Positions 25,484-34,880 are shown, numbered from the stretch's first letter. The stretch is DNA of 64,000 bases from JAIYDQ01 sp034408855 (GCA_034408855.1 JAWXCK010000029.1:1-64000), one strand, 5' to 3'. Notes: a model not told the origin generated them from the sequence alone. Translations and numbers: made by a program.

Positions 25484-25783
25484 TCACGATATCGGAATCG
25501 GTTTGGCATATCTATCTAACACTTCTATGAGCGGGGCCAATTCGGCTGTTATCGTAGCGTCGTCCGCCAAAATCTGGAAAGGACGCTGATCGCCAACACA
25601 GATCTCTAGTTCGTATCGAATCAAATCTCTGCCGCTCGCCTCGGAAAGCCCAGGAGAATGGGTACATCCCTTCGCTATCGCTTCAATCTTCTTGGCTTCG
25701 GATTGGCTGAGCTTTTGCGTATCCAAGGCGCAACCTCGAATCATTCCCGCGAAACCACCCGATTGACGATAGTGAAGTTTCAT
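25484..25783 (-). CDS. Emfourin-type M4 peptidase inhibitor
   Basis: A 99-residue protein beginning MKLHYRQSGGFAGMIRGC. The SGGFAG motif near the N-terminus and the position directly after an M4 peptidase gene match emfourin, the protealysin inhibitor of Serratia. The gap to the peptidase stop is 44 bases on the same strand, so they form one operon. It probably blocks the peptidase active site in the cytoplasm and may act as an antidote. The family call rests on motif and context. Confidence 0.75.
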   Translation of the reverse strand: MKLHYRQSGGFAGMIRGCALDTQKLSQSEAKKIEAIAKGCTHSPGLSEASGRDLIRYELEICVGDQRPFQILADDATITAELAPLIEVLDRYAKPIPIS

Positions 25784-25827
25784 TCCAAGACTTTCTTAAA
25801 TGTTGGATTTTCCTTGATCGGACGAAG

Positions 25828-26868
25828 TTATAAACCGACGGCACCCCATGCATCCTTGACTGCTTTATGAGCCGCAGCGCCAAACTCGACCAAGGCGACC
25901 TGCGCGGTAATTTGAGCGCAGTGAGCAAAATCGCTATTCTGTCCGAGTTGTTGCATGGCTTTGTACCAAATTTTTGCCGCCGTCGTCCAAGAACTACCGC
26001 CGAGTGCCATGGAGGCAAGATAGAAAGCTCGATTGGGAATTCCAGAGTTAATGTGTACGCCACCGTTATCGTCCGTTCCTTTATAGCGCTTCGAGTAGTG
26101 CGCTGGTTGCGGATCATCGCCGAGCATCGGATCGTTTTTATAGGCAGTTCCGGGATTTGCCATATCCCGCAACGCGCGGCGATTTGGAGTCTTAACGATG
26201 ATATCGTCTCCGATAAGCCAATTGGCTTTGCCTACGATTTGCTTTTTCTTCCACTGCTTGATTACCGATCCGAAAGTGTCTGCAAAGTGCTCATTCAATG
26301 CACCGGATTCATCTCGATATTGAAGGTTGCTTGTAAACGAAACAACGCCATGAGTGAGCTCATGTCCGACGACATCGAGCGACTTCGTAAAGCGTTGAAA
26401 GATGACTCCGTCACCGTCGCCATAGGCCATTTGCGAGCCATCCCAAAAGGCATTGTTATAACTGCGACCCAAATGCACACTCGATATCAAGGTCATCCCA
26501 TGATCATCCAGCGAGTTGCGACCAAGAATCTTGTTGTAAAAATCATAGGTAGTCCCCGAGTAATTATAGGCTTCGTTGACGGCAGAGTCGGAATGTTTGG
26601 GGTCCCCTTCCGATCTGACGAGCGTTCCGGGGAGCAAGTAATGCGGCCCATTTTTCATGTTGTAGATGAGGCGATGCTTTCTGGCCGAAGGCGAAGCAAT
26701 TGCGGCAAAGTTTGGCATGGCAGACATCATCGCACGTGTCGTTCGAACTTCGGCAGCCGCGATCATATTTTCGACAGCCAATTTGCGAACGGCTTCGATT
26801 TCGGAATTCGCCATATGCTCCAACATATAAGGCGGTAGAATACAATGGATCGGATTGTGATTGCACAT
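25828..26868 (-). CDS. Protealysin-like M4 metallopeptidase
   Basis: A 346-residue thermolysin-family zinc peptidase. The start ATG at 26868 is preceded by AAGGGG at eight bases. There is no signal peptide. The short propeptide begins CNHNPIHCILPPYML, the protealysin-type (PPL) motif. The zinc site is HELTH (169-173) with Glu193 in ALNEHFADTFG. DDNGGVHINSGIPNRAFYLA contains the thermolysin substrate-binding region and catalytic His environment. It is transcribed ahead of an emfourin-like inhibitor. In Serratia the homologue cleaves actin and is linked to invasion; the role here is unknown. Confidence 0.92.
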   Translation of the reverse strand: MCNHNPIHCILPPYMLEHMANSEIEAVRKLAVENMIAAAEVRTTRAMMSAMPNFAAIASPSARKHRLIYNMKNGPHYLLPGTLVRSEGDPKHSDSAVNEAYNYSGTTYDFYNKILGRNSLDDHGMTLISSVHLGRSYNNAFWDGSQMAYGDGDGVIFQRFTKSLDVVGHELTHGVVSFTSNLQYRDESGALNEHFADTFGSVIKQWKKKQIVGKANWLIGDDIIVKTPNRRALRDMANPGTAYKNDPMLGDDPQPAHYSKRYKGTDDNGGVHINSGIPNRAFYLASMALGGSSWTTAAKIWYKAMQQLGQNSDFAHCAQITAQVALVEFGAAAHKAVKDAWGAVGL

Positions 26869-27155
26869 ACAATGGTCCCCTTAGTGAAGTTGAGAAACTA
26901 AAAGAGTTTGCCGCATGAGAATCGCCAGAAGTGCTGCTCTCTAAAGCGGTAAAACGAAGTGTCTCCTGCTGACAAATCCCATGCTTTACTGAATCGCCCG
27001 AGAATCCCGATTCGCAGGCCAGACTTAAAGCTAGTGAATCGCCCACTCCGAAGCAAGCAGTGTCCGATAGAGGATTTAAAGTTTTTTGAAATATTCGTTG
27101 GTAAAGGTATGAAATGTTTCGTACGTGCCGTAACTTGCTAGATTGGAATTGAATC

Positions 27156-27428
27156 ATGTCAGACGCAAAGCCTTCATCAGATCCGGAAGCTGCAGCCGCT
27201 AGAAAGGAAGAACTCAGACTGGCTATGAAAGCCTTTCGCAAGCGATTGAAGCTTACAAAGCTCGATGATGAATCGCGATTAGGACGCGGTCCCATGTCGG
27301 GCGGTGGGCGATCGGGGGTTGTCGCGATCACGCCTCCTAATCAATTTCCGAGAGATATATGGGAAGAGCTTGCTGAACAAGGAAAGCTGAAACGGGCTGG
27401 CAAAGGCGTATATGAATTGGTGGAATAA
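27156..27428 (+). CDS. Small conserved-looking protein, unknown function
   Basis: 90 residues. The N-terminal half is charged and helical (ARKEELRLAMKAFRKRLKLTKLDDESRLG), followed by the Gly-rich GPMSGGGRSG and PPNQFPRDIWEELAEQGKLKRAGKGVYELVE, which looks like the end of a winged-helix or similar small domain. There is no signal peptide or membrane segment. It stands alone with about 290 bases of spacer on each side. The function is not recognised. Confidence 0.7.
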   Translation: MSDAKPSSDPEAAAARKEELRLAMKAFRKRLKLTKLDDESRLGRGPMSGGGRSGVVAITPPNQFPRDIWEELAEQGKLKRAGKGVYELVE

Positions 27429-27715
27429 GTCGCTTTGTTGCGAGGTGACGATAAAATATAACGGTCAGGCAATGGAAGCGGATGAGTCTGGTTTTCCGTT
27501 GGGTGAGTTTTCTATCTATGCGGCTTATCTGACTCGCAGCGACGGTGTTGTCAAATTACGCTAGCGGCGAAGAAAGTTAGATTGAAATCTTACTCAAGTC
27601 CATCCCGATAGACCTAAGGATCGGTGAGTCAGCGATGGATCGCTGTTCTCTAATACGGCGCGCAGCAAAGATGGCTGCGAGCCACAGTCATACGGGTAGC
27701 AGGGAAGCAACCGCG

Positions 27716-28189
27716 ATGAAAAAAAATCTGTTAGCGCTTTTAGCCTTAGGAAGTCTGCTTGCTGGCTGCGCCAGCATCGAAGACTACAAATATCGTTCGG
27801 TAAATCGGAGTCGCGCTGCACAGGCTTGGCGACAAGCCAAAGTATGCTTGCCCGCCGATTGCACGACGATTGATTACGCCAATGGATTCAAGGACGGATA
27901 CTTTGCCGTCGCGACCGGCGGATCTTGCTGCCCACCAGTTGTTCCTCCGCCTTGTTACTTCCACGCGAGGTATCAATCGACAGAAGGACAAGCCAAAGTC
28001 AACCAATGGTATCAAGGTTATCAAGCCGGAACCGTTGCTGCTGATCGAGATGGACGAAGCCTCTGGTCAACCGTTCCAACTCAAGATGGTCCTGGTTTAA
28101 ATTGCCAAGCTGTCGAGTTGACAACCGACACCTATTGGAGCAACGTCATCGCGAATCCAACCGTATCCGATGTTTCAGAATCTCAGTAA
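27716..28189 (+). CDS. Small lipoprotein upstream of the polysaccharide export gene
   Basis: 157 residues from the ATG at 27716 (AGGGA upstream); an earlier in-frame ATG at 27635 would prevent a lipoprotein signal. MKKNLLALLALGSLLAGCAS is a clear lipobox signal, with the acylated Cys at 18. The mature part has several Tyr/Cys-rich stretches (GGSCCPPVVPPPCYF) and ends GLNCQAVELTTDTYWSNV. It shares a transcript with the Wza-like gene. It probably sits in the outer membrane or envelope and may assist export; the function is not recognised. Confidence 0.75.
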   Translation: MKKNLLALLALGSLLAGCASIEDYKYRSVNRSRAAQAWRQAKVCLPADCTTIDYANGFKDGYFAVATGGSCCPPVVPPPCYFHARYQSTEGQAKVNQWYQGYQAGTVAADRDGRSLWSTVPTQDGPGLNCQAVELTTDTYWSNVIANPTVSDVSESQ

Positions 28190-28256
28190 GCGACGTTCAC
28201 GCGCGAGTGAATTTGTTTTAGGTAACTGCTTGGCACTCAGGGAAGGATGCAGAGCA

Positions 28257-29579
28257 ATGCGACACGCACACAAACTATCAATATCCAAAGGTTGGAGCTT
28301 GACCCTCCTTGCCCTCGGACTCATTTTCGAGACCGGTTGTATTACCTACTCGCACCATGCGATTCCGGCGGATCGATTGCCGCCTGAGCTTCGAATGTGC
28401 GAAAAAGGTTGCCGAGTTCCCGTCAACTTAGCATTGCTATCCCAAGCGCCGCCGCGTTCGTATGTTATCGGCGCTGGCGACGTGTTGAGCATTTACATTC
28501 GAGGTATTCTGCCACCGAACGTCGATGACAATGCGCCAGTTTTGCAGAATCCTCAGTTGCTGCAGACTGAATACTATCCGCCAATCGGAACCATAATGGG
28601 ACCATCGGCTGGAATTCCGATTCACGTCAGCGATGACGGAACCATTCCGATTCCTATCATTGGTTCGATCAAGGTCGAAGGACTGACGATCCAGCAAGCA
28701 GCCGAGAAAATCGTTCAGGTCGTCGTTGAAAAGAAAGTTGTCGTTAAGGATCGCGAGTACATCTACGTCAACCTTATTCGACCGCGTGTCCATCGCGTCA
28801 TGGTTATTCGTGAAGAAACGAAATCAGATGCCCAAACGATTATGCCACGAACGGCTTCGTCCGTTGCCAAACGAGGCTCCGCAGAGGTCGTCGATCTTCC
28901 AGCCTTTGAAAATGACATCCTTCATGCGTTGACTGCTTCGGGCGGGATGCCCGGTACGGATGCGCTCAATGAAGTTTGGATTCTTCGTCGTGGCCAACGC
29001 AGCGACGGCATGACAGACGCAGTATGGGACGGTGCTAGCCAAGCAGCCAATCCGGCTGAATTCATCTCCTGCTGCCCAGAAGGAGCTACCGCCAAACGCA
29101 TTCAGCTTTGGACCAGAGACGGAAGCTCTCCTTGCTTCTCTCAGGCCGATGTTATTCTGCAAGATGGAGATATTGTATACCTACAAGCTCGACAGCAAGA
29201 AGTCTTCTACACCGGCGGGCTGATTACCGGTGCCGAGATTCCATTACCCCGCGATCATGACATCGATGTCTTGGAAGCGGTCGCTATGGCCAACGCTTCG
29301 GTGGGTGGGCCAGGTGGAGCGGGTGGAAATGTCTTCCGAGCTGGAGCTGGTCCTGGAAATATTATTCCGCCGACCCGAGCTTTGGTTTTGCGTAAAGTCG
29401 GCAATGGTCAACAAGTTGCAATCCGGGTTGATCTAGAACGAGCTGTTCGCGATCCAAAGCAACGAGTCAACATCCAGGCGGGCGACTTCATAATGTTATA
29501 CTACAAGCCAGGTGAAACGTTCACCAACGCAGCACTCAACTTCGTCAACTTTACGCTCTTGATTCCAGCCGGAAACTAA
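28257..29579 (+). CDS. Wza-like polysaccharide export lipoprotein
   Basis: 440 residues from the ATG at 28257; upstream in-frame starts overlap the previous gene. A lipoprotein-like signal ends LIFETGC. YVIGAGDVLSIYIRG is the polysaccharide-export (Poly_export) domain motif, followed by IPIPIIGSIKVEGLTIQQAAEKI, and SLBB-like segments follow (FYTGGLITGAEIPLPRDHDIDVLEAV). It would form or assist the outer-membrane pore of an exopolysaccharide or capsule exporter. No glycosyltransferase or Wzc gene is adjacent. It converges with the MBL gene, one base away. Confidence 0.88.
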   Translation: MRHAHKLSISKGWSLTLLALGLIFETGCITYSHHAIPADRLPPELRMCEKGCRVPVNLALLSQAPPRSYVIGAGDVLSIYIRGILPPNVDDNAPVLQNPQLLQTEYYPPIGTIMGPSAGIPIHVSDDGTIPIPIIGSIKVEGLTIQQAAEKIVQVVVEKKVVVKDREYIYVNLIRPRVHRVMVIREETKSDAQTIMPRTASSVAKRGSAEVVDLPAFENDILHALTASGGMPGTDALNEVWILRRGQRSDGMTDAVWDGASQAANPAEFISCCPEGATAKRIQLWTRDGSSPCFSQADVILQDGDIVYLQARQQEVFYTGGLITGAEIPLPRDHDIDVLEAVAMANASVGGPGGAGGNVFRAGAGPGNIIPPTRALVLRKVGNGQQVAIRVDLERAVRDPKQRVNIQAGDFIMLYYKPGETFTNAALNFVNFTLLIPAGN

Positions 29580-29580
29580 G

Positions 29581-30351
29581 TTAGTCAACATCAAGTGGAA
29601 TGATCATCTGGTCTTCAGCAACGATCAACGTATCCGGCGAGCCATTCACATGGCTCGCCGTGATCGTTGAAAGACCGAGCGGATCGTGACCGGTGGCCAG
29701 CGGATTGAGGTGCGTTAGAATCAATCGAGATATTCGGGCTGCCGCCGCACCTTGAATTACAGCAGAACCCCAACTGTGTCCGGTCAATTCTGCGAACCGC
29801 TGCTCTTCGTCGCGAAAGTTGCACTCATGTACTAACCAATCGACGCCTTTCACCAGCGGCCAATAAGCAGAATTAGGACGGCTGGTAGTGTCGGTAACGT
29901 AAGCCAGCGACAGGTTCGGCCACTCAATCCTATAACCAACGCTACCGCCGGGATGCTCGAGCGGGAACCAATGAACCTTGGCTCCGCATATTTCCATTTC
30001 AGTCGGTTGGTCCTCGATGACGATCCATTCGATCGGGGCTCGTACTGGGAAAAGCAATTCTGCAAAGAGATGCTGTTGCACAGTCTCCAACTTCTGCCGT
30101 TCCCCGTAGACTCGGATCTTTTTGAGCCGAGTCACGGCGAGAAGATCTAGGACAAACGTTAAGCCAAGCACATGATCGAGATGAGCATGGCTCAGCAAGA
30201 TGTCGAGCGAGTCGTGCTGGATCAATGGCAACGCGCGGAATAAACCGGAACCCGCATCGAGCATTAGGCCAACTTCAGGAATAAAAACGCAGCTTGTATG
30301 CCGAGATTCATTCGGATGGTAGCCAGCCGTTCCAAGAAAGTGTAAATGCAT
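29581..30351 (-). CDS. Metallo-beta-lactamase-fold hydrolase (RNase Z/PhnP-like)
   Basis: 256 residues from the ATG at 30351 (AGGG six bases upstream). It starts MHLHFLGTAGYHPNESRHTS, with the metal motif SHAHLDHVLG (HxHxDH), a central HPGGSVGYRIEW, the metal Asp in YVTDTTSRP and a C-terminal LILTHLNP His. The pattern fits RNase Z, PhnP and other phosphodiesterase-type MBL enzymes. It is last in the minus-strand sugar operon, 98 bases after the Nudix gene. The substrate is not known. Confidence 0.85.
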   Translation of the reverse strand: MHLHFLGTAGYHPNESRHTSCVFIPEVGLMLDAGSGLFRALPLIQHDSLDILLSHAHLDHVLGLTFVLDLLAVTRLKKIRVYGERQKLETVQQHLFAELLFPVRAPIEWIVIEDQPTEMEICGAKVHWFPLEHPGGSVGYRIEWPNLSLAYVTDTTSRPNSAYWPLVKGVDWLVHECNFRDEEQRFAELTGHSWGSAVIQGAAAARISRLILTHLNPLATGHDPLGLSTITASHVNGSPDTLIVAEDQMIIPLDVD

Positions 30352-30449
30352 GCCTTCCCTTCGGCCTAGTGCCATCGCAATGCCAGTTCAACAACGTATT
30401 GCTTGTATCAGATTCGTGACGGTAACTCAATCAGGGGAAGCCAAAACAC

Positions 30450-30971
30450 TCATGCATGGATTCGATAACGAAGATACCAAAGCAGCGCGACAAGCGTCTT
30501 GGCGTCTTCGATCAGGCCATCTCGCAAGTAGCGATCAATTTCAGACCAGGATAAAACTCGGTTGCTGATTTGTTCGCCAACTTCCCTTCGCGGCTTCGTA
30601 TAGGATAGTTGGCTGGCGACAAAAAAGTGCATTTTTTCATCGAGGATTCCCGGGGACATCCTAAATATATGTACCTTATCCATTTTAGCAGCTTCATAGC
30701 CAGTTTCTTCGATGAGTTCGCGTCCGGCCGTCAGCATGGGGGCTTCGTTAGGTTCGAGCGTCCCGGCCGGAAGTTCAAGCATCCATTGGTCGACCGCAAC
30801 ACGATAGGTATGGATCAAGCAGACGTGATTTTCGTCGACAATCGGTAAGACCACCACCGCGCCTGGGTGCCGAACAACGTGCCGTGGTAAAAATGTACCA
30901 TCGTCGAGAGGCTGATAAACTTCTTCGACGTCAAACCGGCGGGCACGAAAAACCTTTTTGGCCGATGGCAT
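30450..30971 (-). CDS. Nudix hydrolase, ADP-ribose pyrophosphatase type
   Basis: A 173-residue protein. The Nudix box is complete: G70-x5-E76-x7-R84-E85-L86-x-E88-E89-x-G91. Downstream are FRMSPGILDEKMHFFVA and SWSEIDRYLRDG, typical of ADP-sugar diphosphatases (NudF/ADPRase). It would hydrolyse ADP-ribose or a nucleotide sugar in the cytoplasm. It starts 22 bases after the SMP-30 gene on the same strand, so it is in that operon. Confidence 0.88.
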   Translation of the reverse strand: MPSAKKVFRARRFDVEEVYQPLDDGTFLPRHVVRHPGAVVVLPIVDENHVCLIHTYRVAVDQWMLELPAGTLEPNEAPMLTAGRELIEETGYEAAKMDKVHIFRMSPGILDEKMHFFVASQLSYTKPRREVGEQISNRVLSWSEIDRYLRDGLIEDAKTLVALLWYLRYRIHA

Positions 30972-30993
30972 ATAAACCTCGTTTAGGTGAATG

Positions 30994-31962
30994 CTAACTG
31001 AGATCCGATGGAATCTGAAAGGCCGGCGATTCGCTTGCCGTCAACCAATCCGTCGGTGAAAAGAACAACGTACCGGCTTCAGGCGACTGTGCGCGTCGCT
31101 CTACCGGCAAGAATTCCAGTGCAGTCGTGATGACGAGAAATACCTTGCCCGCCATCGCGATCAATTGCGGGCAAGTATTCTGTGGCGAGCCGAGAGTTGT
31201 CCAAATCTTTTCCAAAGCGCCATCCGATAGTCGATATTGTCGCGTTTCGCCAAGCGGGGCGGGATTCGGATTATACATGCTGACAATCACGCTTTTCCCA
31301 TCAGGCGTCAGAATCATTCCGTCAGGAACGGCCGGATCAGCCGTCAAGTCTACGATAACTCTTGGTTCCGAAAGTTTTGCGGCTTTCAAATCAAAGTCAT
31401 ATACAACGATTTGCCGGGTAGGCGAATCGATATCCAGCAACTGAAGCCCACCATTGGCAGTTTTCAGAATCGCTTTCCCGTTGCTACATACTTGATCGTC
31501 TCGAAGTCGTACGACGCGTCCATCTTCGCCTCGATACAAATACAATCCCGCTTTCTTGGTACGAAACTCTAAATCCTTCGTGCCGAATACCAAATTGTTA
31601 TCCCATGCAACCGCATCGTTAATCACCGTCCCCTCGCGATCAAGATCGATACCCGATGCAATCACCTTCCATGAGCGATCGCGAATCGAAAACAAGCCGA
31701 TTTCGCGCTCGCAACCAGCTACGAAAACCCCGTCTCGATTAGTGGCAAATGCAAATCCAGGTCGTCCCGGAAGCTCGTACGACTCGTTCTGCTTGCTCGA
31801 CCAATCGTAGACGTTGATCGCGCCATGCTTGGCCGTCGGACCACATTGAATCGCAACCCACGAGAACTTATCGTTCCCGAACGGATACGGCCCTTCGGGA
31901 AGAAATCGTAACGCTTCGGAAGTAGGTCGAAATAAAACGTCAGCCGGGACTATTTTGGTCAT
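30994..31962 (-). CDS. SMP-30/gluconolactonase-family lactonase
   Basis: A 322-residue six-bladed propeller lactonase. Motifs include GRPGFAFATNRDGVFVAGCE, INDAVAWDNNLVFGTKDLEF (the metal-binding Asn-Asp of SMP-30) and VPDGMILTPDGKSVIVSMYN (conserved Asp-Gly). It would open an aldonolactone to the sugar acid. It lies 31 bases after the semialdehyde dehydrogenase gene, in keeping with the second step of non-phosphorylative pentose oxidation. Confidence 0.85.
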   Translation of the reverse strand: MTKIVPADVLFRPTSEALRFLPEGPYPFGNDKFSWVAIQCGPTAKHGAINVYDWSSKQNESYELPGRPGFAFATNRDGVFVAGCEREIGLFSIRDRSWKVIASGIDLDREGTVINDAVAWDNNLVFGTKDLEFRTKKAGLYLYRGEDGRVVRLRDDQVCSNGKAILKTANGGLQLLDIDSPTRQIVVYDFDLKAAKLSEPRVIVDLTADPAVPDGMILTPDGKSVIVSMYNPNPAPLGETRQYRLSDGALEKIWTTLGSPQNTCPQLIAMAGKVFLVITTALEFLPVERRAQSPEAGTLFFSPTDWLTASESPAFQIPSDLS

Positions 31963-31993
31963 TTAAATTGGTTGTAGCTAAAAGAAGTTCTGA

Positions 31994-33622
31994 TTACGAT
32001 CCGACGTTCCCTTGCGACCATTTTCCGTCAATGCTTCGCCAAGTTTCGCCAGTCGGATTATCATCCTTCAGGAGCAGCGGTAGCCGAGTAGATCGAACAG
32101 CGTCATAACACGTCAGCTTCGCAAATCGCAATAATGAGGCCGGAATGCCGACGGCGGTAAAGCCGGGGTGACTCGTTGCAGGATACGGGCCACCATGATT
32201 CATCGCCGGGCTGACGGCGACTCCAGTCGGCATTTTATCATTCAAAACTCGCCCCACTTTGGTCGCAAGCGTTGGAGCCAGCAGATTGTATGACTCGTCG
32301 TCGCTGCCATCGGTGGCCGAGTAGATGCAACCGGTAAGATTTCCTTCGAGCTGTTGGATGACTTCATGGATCTCAGCAACGTCGCGGCATAGCACCATCA
32401 GAGCTGCGTTGCCGAATGCTTCGGTTTGAAACTGCATCGGATCGCTGAGAAACTGCTGGCCAGTTGCTTGCATTAGCGTGTTGGCAACGGCGCATCGCGA
32501 GCCTTCGATGGCCTGACCACCAACCAATACTTTTGCCCCGATTGATTTGAGAAGGTCAATGCCGCTGACGAGCGAAGTTTGAACGGATTTTGATAGAAGC
32601 GTTCCTGCCGGCAATTTTTCATAGCGACTTGCTATCTCGGCAACGATGGCTCGAGATGCATCATTATCGAAAAGCAAAACAATTCCCGGACTGGTACAGA
32701 ACTGGCCAGCCCCCATAAGTCCGCTTGTCGCAAAGTCTTCAACTACTTTGGCAGCTCGCTCGACCAAGGCATTCGGCAAAATGACTACCGGATTCACGCT
32801 GGATAGCTCTGCATAAAAAGGCTTTCCGCCAGCATCGGCGGCAGCCTTCAATTGCAATCCGGCCCGGCGACTGCCGGTGTATCCCGTGGCACCGACGCGG
32901 TGGTCGGCAACTAATCGCATTCCATCTTCATGGCTGGTCCGATAGAGCAACTGGACCAACCCGCTGGGCATCTTCGTTTCCTGCATGGCGGCGAGCACTT
33001 GCTCAGCCAACAATTTTGTGGTTCCAGGATGAGACGAATTGGCTTTACCGATCACCGGATTACCAGCCGCAATAGCCGATGCAAAGTCACCGCCGACAAC
33101 TCCGTTGTATGCGAACGGGAAATTGTTTGGACCAAAGACACAGATCGGTCCTAACGATTCATACACCGAACGAATATTTAGTTTCGTGTCGATAGTTGCT
33201 AAGGCCCACGATCCGCTTCTCGCGGCCGTCGCGGCTTGTCGCAATTGATTGACCGTGCGAGGTAGCTCGACGTCCCCCAGTCGCGGTGCCGTCGGCAAAC
33301 CTGTCTCTTCATTGGCTTTGGCAACTAAAGACTCTTTGTTTTGTTCGAGCTTGGTTGCAAGCGACTCGAGGAACTCGGCCCTTCGCGTTGCCGGAAGTGA
33401 TTGCATGGTGACAAAAGCTTCGGATGCGGCAGCTATTGCTCGCTCACAGTCCGACCATTTGCTGACCGGAAAAACTTCGGCAATGGGTTCGCCTGTGTTC
33501 GGATTCGAAGCTTGAAAAACGCTACTAGCGTCGGCTGCACACCAAACTCCGTCGATTAAAACCGGCGAAGCTTTCTGAGTTGCCGATGAAGTTTCTCGCA
33601 AAGGTCTCGATGTGGTACTCAT
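31994..33622 (-). CDS. Alpha-ketoglutarate semialdehyde (2,5-dioxovalerate) dehydrogenase
   Basis: A 542-residue NAD(P)-dependent aldehyde dehydrogenase. It has VFGPNNFPFAYNGVVGGDFA (cofactor/active-site Asn region), GYTGSRRAGLQLKAAAD, ELSSVNPVVI with the catalytic Glu, and GAGQFCTSPG with the catalytic Cys. The ELSSVNP and GQFCTSPG variants are those of the type III KGSA dehydrogenases, not classical ALDHs. It converts 2,5-dioxovalerate to 2-oxoglutarate, the last step of the Weimberg pathways. Its ATG overlaps the stop of the upstream FAH gene by four bases (ATGA). Confidence 0.9.
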   Translation of the reverse strand: MSTTSRPLRETSSATQKASPVLIDGVWCAADASSVFQASNPNTGEPIAEVFPVSKWSDCERAIAAASEAFVTMQSLPATRRAEFLESLATKLEQNKESLVAKANEETGLPTAPRLGDVELPRTVNQLRQAATAARSGSWALATIDTKLNIRSVYESLGPICVFGPNNFPFAYNGVVGGDFASAIAAGNPVIGKANSSHPGTTKLLAEQVLAAMQETKMPSGLVQLLYRTSHEDGMRLVADHRVGATGYTGSRRAGLQLKAAADAGGKPFYAELSSVNPVVILPNALVERAAKVVEDFATSGLMGAGQFCTSPGIVLLFDNDASRAIVAEIASRYEKLPAGTLLSKSVQTSLVSGIDLLKSIGAKVLVGGQAIEGSRCAVANTLMQATGQQFLSDPMQFQTEAFGNAALMVLCRDVAEIHEVIQQLEGNLTGCIYSATDGSDDESYNLLAPTLATKVGRVLNDKMPTGVAVSPAMNHGGPYPATSHPGFTAVGIPASLLRFAKLTCYDAVRSTRLPLLLKDDNPTGETWRSIDGKWSQGNVGS

Positions 33623-34485
33623 TTTGTTCCCTGTACAATCGTGTTGATTAGTTTTCCGATTCCGTCGATCTCAATGGCGACCGTATCGCCGCGAGCCAAC
33701 GTGAAGTTGCAATCCGGAACGATGCCGGTTCCAGTTAGCAGCATAACACCATTCGGGAATTCGTTGTCGCGAAACAGCCATTGAACAAGATCCTCGAACT
33801 GACGTGCCATTTGAGCCACCGATGTCGAACCCGCGAAGACTTCTTGGCCGCCACGCTGGATTGAAAGTTGGATTTTAATCGAAGATCGCTCGGGCATCGC
33901 GTCGGCTAACGTAATCCACGGTCCTAAGCCACAGCACTGGCTATAGAATTTGGCCTGAGGTAGATAAAGCGGATTGTCGCCTTCGATATCCCGAGAGCTC
34001 ATATCGTTACCAATCGTATATCCGACGATTCGACCATCGCGACTGATCACCAGTGTTAGCTCTGGCTCAGGAACATTCCAGTTCGCATCGCTTCGAATGC
34101 GAAGTGCTCCAAGATGGCCACGACATCGCGAGGGCGTTGCCTTAAAGAACAACTCAGGGCGATCCGCTTGATAGACTCGATCGTAACAACTGGCCGCTGC
34201 CTCCGACTCTTCCATTCTCGCCGTTTGCGACCGTTTGTAGGTGACTCCAGCAGCCCAAACTTCTTGGGCATCGATCGGTGGAAGCCAATCGACTTGATCC
34301 AATTGAACTGCCGGGCAATCGCCACTGGCCTTCAAGTCTTTCGCCAACGAAAAAAGCTTCGGATGGGAAAGCAGTTCGCTAAGTGATTCAAGTTTGGCGG
34401 ATTGTAAATCGAGTGGGATTGCCTTGTCGCCTTCGATTTTCGCGACGTGCGGAATCCGATCGACAAGAATTCGAGCTAATTTCAT
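33619..34485 (-). CDS. FAH-family hydratase/dehydratase, probably 2-keto-3-deoxy-sugar-acid dehydratase
   Basis: A 288-residue member of the fumarylacetoacetate hydrolase family. It has EVWAAGVTYKRS, PELFFKATPSRCRG, PEPELTLVISRDGRIVGYTIGNDMSSRDIEG (metal-binding Glu/Asp residues) and LLTGTGIVPDCNFTLARGD. In operons with KGSA dehydrogenase and SMP-30, FAH-fold proteins act as 2-keto-3-deoxy-pentonate dehydratase (AraD1/XylX type). It is the first gene of the operon. The precise sugar (arabinose, xylose or glucarate) cannot be told. Confidence 0.85.
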   Translation of the reverse strand: MKLARILVDRIPHVAKIEGDKAIPLDLQSAKLESLSELLSHPKLFSLAKDLKASGDCPAVQLDQVDWLPPIDAQEVWAAGVTYKRSQTARMEESEAAASCYDRVYQADRPELFFKATPSRCRGHLGALRIRSDANWNVPEPELTLVISRDGRIVGYTIGNDMSSRDIEGDNPLYLPQAKFYSQCCGLGPWITLADAMPERSSIKIQLSIQRGGQEVFAGSTSVAQMARQFEDLVQWLFRDNEFPNGVMLLTGTGIVPDCNFTLARGDTVAIEIDGIGKLINTIVQGTK

Positions 34486-34880
34486 GGTTTTCCTTGGCCG
34501 AGATGCCAGAATGCAATCAGGGGAAAGCCATAGGATACCGATTTAGCAGCCCGGCGCAAGCGGGCTGCTAATTTGGTGATTCTTAACATATTACATCAAC
34601 AACCTGATTGCGCAGGCAGAAGCATCGTTTCTCAGAGAAACAAAACAATCGTTGGAAACAACGACCAACGACATTGTTGGGCGAATCCTTGGGCAAATCA
34701 CTTAATAAAATAGCCTTTTCAAAAATTCTCGGTGATCGTGTGGCGGTGATGGAGTCTTTGATAACACGGTTGCAGATCGATAGACAACTTCGCTAAACTG
34801 AAGTTTGAGGTAAGCTTACAGTGATCCATTTCGCAAGCTAGAAGCTTACGCCACTTTCGAGGGAAGGAAACGCTACCGCG
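34486..34880. other. Divergent spacer upstream of the sugar-acid operon
   Basis: No gene was seen in 395 bases. It holds a perfect 11-bp hairpin, TTAGCAGCCCG (34543-34553) with CGGGCTGCTAA (34561-34571) around GCGCAAG, and one copy of the dispersed AAGCT repeat (34832-34859). Promoters for both the minus-strand operon and the quinone reductase should lie here, but none stands out. Confidence 0.6.
34832..34859. repeat. Dispersed repeat AAGCT-AGA-AGCTT, copy 2
   Basis: CGCAAGCTAGAAGCTTACGC at 34833-34852, followed by CACTTTCG. It differs from the copies at 46515 and 63340 at two positions. It lies 22 bases before the quinone reductase ATG. Confidence 0.6.

Noticed and set aside
25867..26838. 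323-codon plus-strand frame
   Set aside because: Antisense to the M4 peptidase, whose zinc motif and length are complete.
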